Shown here: positions 62,787 to 64,000 of the stretch, piece after piece
Numbering within the stretch: position 1 is the first letter of the stretch
How the letters are laid out: each line of letters starts with the position of its first letter
Origin: Maridesulfovibrio bastinii DSM 16055
GTDB lineage: Bacteria > Desulfobacterota > Desulfovibrionia > Desulfovibrionales > Desulfovibrionaceae
Direction: 5' to 3'
NCBI RefSeq assembly: GCF_000429985.1
Contig: NZ_KE387014.1
Span: forward strand, 316,946-380,945
DNA length: 64,000 bases
Translations under genes and position numbers: made by a program
The notes under the pieces: generated by a model
The model's database searches: none
What the model was told of the DNA's origin: nothing
Seen by the model: only the letters and a program-made list of their open reading frames with translations

Positions 62787-62862
62787 TAAAAAAAGGGCGC
62801 AGTAATGACCCGTCGGCGCACTTGTATATGCGAGCCACCCACATTGGCAAGCCCTTAGGCGA
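62787..62862 (-). ncRNA. Candidate structured RNA ending in a T run
   Basis: Read on the minus strand, AAGGGC (62851-62856) pairs with GCCCTT (62793-62798), enclosing two hairpins, GCCA/TGGC (62834-62848) and CGCA/TGCG (62817-62832). Seven T follow the closing strand. This three-way-junction shape with a U-tail suggests a small RNA or a 3' element of the HPP transcript. The family was not recognised; it may be a genome-repeated element. Confidence 0.4.
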
Positions 62863-62896
62863 AGAAAGAAAAACTATGGATCGAAATTTCAACACC

Positions 62897-62942
62897 AAAA
62901 ACCGGCAGTAAAAACACATAAGTTTTTCCTGCCGGTTTTTAA
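62897..62942. terminator. Terminator after the HPP gene
   Basis: AACCGGCAG-N-AAAAAC and GTTTTT-N-CTGCCGGTT form a long two-part stem with A and T runs on both sides. It ends the minus-strand HPP gene. Confidence 0.88.
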
Positions 62943-62989
62943 AATACCTGAACTTATTTATTAAGAACCTCAATCCTTTTTAAAATCAG

Positions 62990-63526
62990 CTAGTTTTTAA
63001 AAATACGGATAGAATAATTTCTGGATTTCGGCAGCCAGTTTACGATCAGAGCGATGGCCAGCATGATTAAAGCTCCGCTTGCTACCGGCACGAGTACATA
63101 CAAAAATCCAAGCTCATGAATTCTGCTGCTCCCGATTACAGCAATAAGAGCGGTAGCTCCTCCCGGAGGATGCAAAGTCCCCGTTACATGCATCACGGCT
63201 ATTGCCGTTGAAACCGCCAGAGCACAGGCCAGCCATGCAATATTTCCGACAAGCATAAAACATGAAACCCCGACAATAGCAGAGAGAATATGTCCCCCTA
63301 GCATATTTCTGGGCTGGGCCAGAGGACTGTGAGGAGCTCCATAAATCAATACAGCAGAAGCTCCGAACGATCCGATTATCATCGGCAGATCACTTTTTAA
63401 AAGAAAATCATAATGAATTAAAGCGACTGCTGAAATACCGAGAAAAGCTCCCAGCCATGACCAGAAAACTTCTGAAACCAGCTTGTGCGGTGGCTTTTCC
63501 GCAATTAATGAATTCAATATTTTCAT
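62990..63526 (-). CDS. HPP family integral membrane protein
   Basis: 178 residues from ATG 63526; TTG 63535 is a possible alternative. Four to five membrane segments. The HPP signature is GTLHPPGGATALIAVIGS, preceded by IIGSFGASAVLIYGAPHSPLAQPRNMLGGHILSA, both diagnostic of the family. In plants and cyanobacteria HPP proteins transport nitrite; the bacterial role here is unknown. Confidence 0.9.
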   Translation of the reverse strand: MKILNSLIAEKPPHKLVSEVFWSWLGAFLGISAVALIHYDFLLKSDLPMIIGSFGASAVLIYGAPHSPLAQPRNMLGGHILSAIVGVSCFMLVGNIAWLACALAVSTAIAVMHVTGTLHPPGGATALIAVIGSSRIHELGFLYVLVPVASGALIMLAIALIVNWLPKSRNYSIRIFKN

Positions 63527-63616
63527 ATCATCCAACCTGTTGAGTTATGGTGTCGATCTGCTTCAACCCTACTCAGCCACACGGTCGAATAATTTGACTT
63601 GAGTCATTTTAAATAA

Positions 63617-63657
63617 AAAAACTCCTTCCTGTGCTTATAAAAACAGGAAGGAGTTTT
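63617..63657. terminator. Strong bidirectional terminator between HPP and the IS
   Basis: AAAACTCCTTCCTGT and ACAGGAAGGAGTTTT form a perfect 15-bp stem; the minus-strand tail is TTTTTTTATTT. It lies upstream of the HPP gene and must end some transcript coming from the right, or once served a gene displaced by the insertion element. Confidence 0.85.
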
Positions 63658-63669
63658 CAGATTGATGAC

Positions 63670-63700
63670 AAAGTCCTCGCCTTTTGGCGGGGACTTTTTT
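63670..63700 (+). terminator. Terminator just upstream of the transposase
   Basis: AAGTCCTCGCC and GGCGGGGACTT pair around TTTT with a T tail. It sits 12 bases before the transposase ATG, so it may be part of the element's left end and shield the transposase from outside transcription. Confidence 0.8.
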
Positions 63701-63711
63701 ATATTATTTGC

Positions 63712-64000
63712 ATGTTAAAAAAATCTGATCAAAAGCAAGTCACTGTTGAGCTAGTAACAATTGAAGAGCTGGTTCCTGAAAACCATTTACTTCGAAAAAT
63801 AAATAAGTTTATCGACTTTTCATTTATTCAAGAGAAGACCAAGCATCTTTACTGTGAGAACAATGGTCGTCCAGCAATTGATCCAGTTGTTCTTTTTAAG
63901 ATGTTATTTATTGGGTATATATTTGGAATTCGCAGTGAGAGGCGTCTTGTCAAAGAAATACAAGTCAATATGGCTTATCGCTGGTTTCTTGGTTTTGGTA
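63712..64000 (+). mobile_element. IS1182-type transposase, N-terminal part (cut by window edge)
   Basis: The frame from ATG 63712 stays open to the end of the window (96 codons). The product begins MLKKSDQKQVTVELVTIEEL and continues with RKINKFIDFSFIQ, GRPAIDPVVLFKMLF and GIRSERRLVKEIQVNMAYRW. These are the conserved N-terminal (DUF772) segments of IS1182/IS5-superfamily transposases. The DDE catalytic domain, the right end and any pseudogene status lie outside the window. Terminal inverted repeats cannot be defined from one end. Confidence 0.85.

Noticed and set aside
62782..62973. 63-codon minus-strand open frame downstream of the HPP gene
   Set aside because: It crosses the HPP terminator and a structured RNA-like element and has no ribosome binding site.

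Overview
The window looks like about 64 kb of chromosome from a marine, low-GC member of the Desulfovibrionaceae (Maridesulfovibrio-type). The evidence is a DsrC sulfur-carrier gene of dissimilatory sulfate reduction, Gram-negative LPS/Kdo genes, P- and L-ring flagellar genes, a short-form CbiK chelatase and a RACo-type corrinoid-activation protein. The genus is an inference; no rRNA or tRNA gene was seen. Almost all of the DNA is core chromosome, and the only mobile element is a transposase entering at the right edge.

Layout. 1-5000 (minus): flagellar operon flgF-flgG-flgA-flgH-flgI-flgJ behind a sigma-54 promoter. 5387-5659: an orphan 90-residue gene. 5860-16840 (plus): translation/RNA supercluster rimP-nusA-ylxR-infB, then ylxP-rbfA-nrnA-truB-rpsO-pnp, with structured leaders before rimP, rpsO and pnp. 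17-25 kb: a lone gene resembling phage structural proteins, two tandem Old Yellow Enzyme paralogues, a phenylacetate-CoA ligase, prepilin peptidase, lpxB and dsrC. 25.6-34.9 kb: an HD protein, ddl, waaA, kdsB, carA, a TPR protein, gmhB, a NadB/SdhA-like flavoprotein and pdxA. 35-37.2 kb: an MFS exporter divergent from an XRE-cupin regulator, and a small GIY-YIG-like protein. 37.2-41.3 kb (minus): nudix-glgA-small protein-glgB.

41.3-42.77 kb has no protein gene. It carries a 383-bp tandem duplication plus a partial third unit. Read on the minus strand, it holds three consecutive small-RNA genes. Each has a near-perfect sigma-54 promoter (TGGCACAGCAGTTGCT), an identical 18-nt 5' end and a rho-independent terminator. 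This Qrr-like arrangement of repeated sigma-54-driven sRNAs is the most interesting feature of the window and is my candidate for an undescribed system.

42.8-63.5 kb: Sua5-type protein, a glycosyltransferase, TrmH, a three-gene phosphorelay in which the CheA Hpt domain sits on a separate Hpt-STAS protein, cbiK, a RACo-like protein with an Rsm22-like protein, lipB-lipA, DUF362, DUF1848, the minus-strand operon yicC-remA-gmk-pyrF-TPR-recJ, mtaB and an HPP membrane protein. The right edge is the start of an IS1182-type transposase. All family assignments come from motifs read by eye in the translations; no database search was possible.
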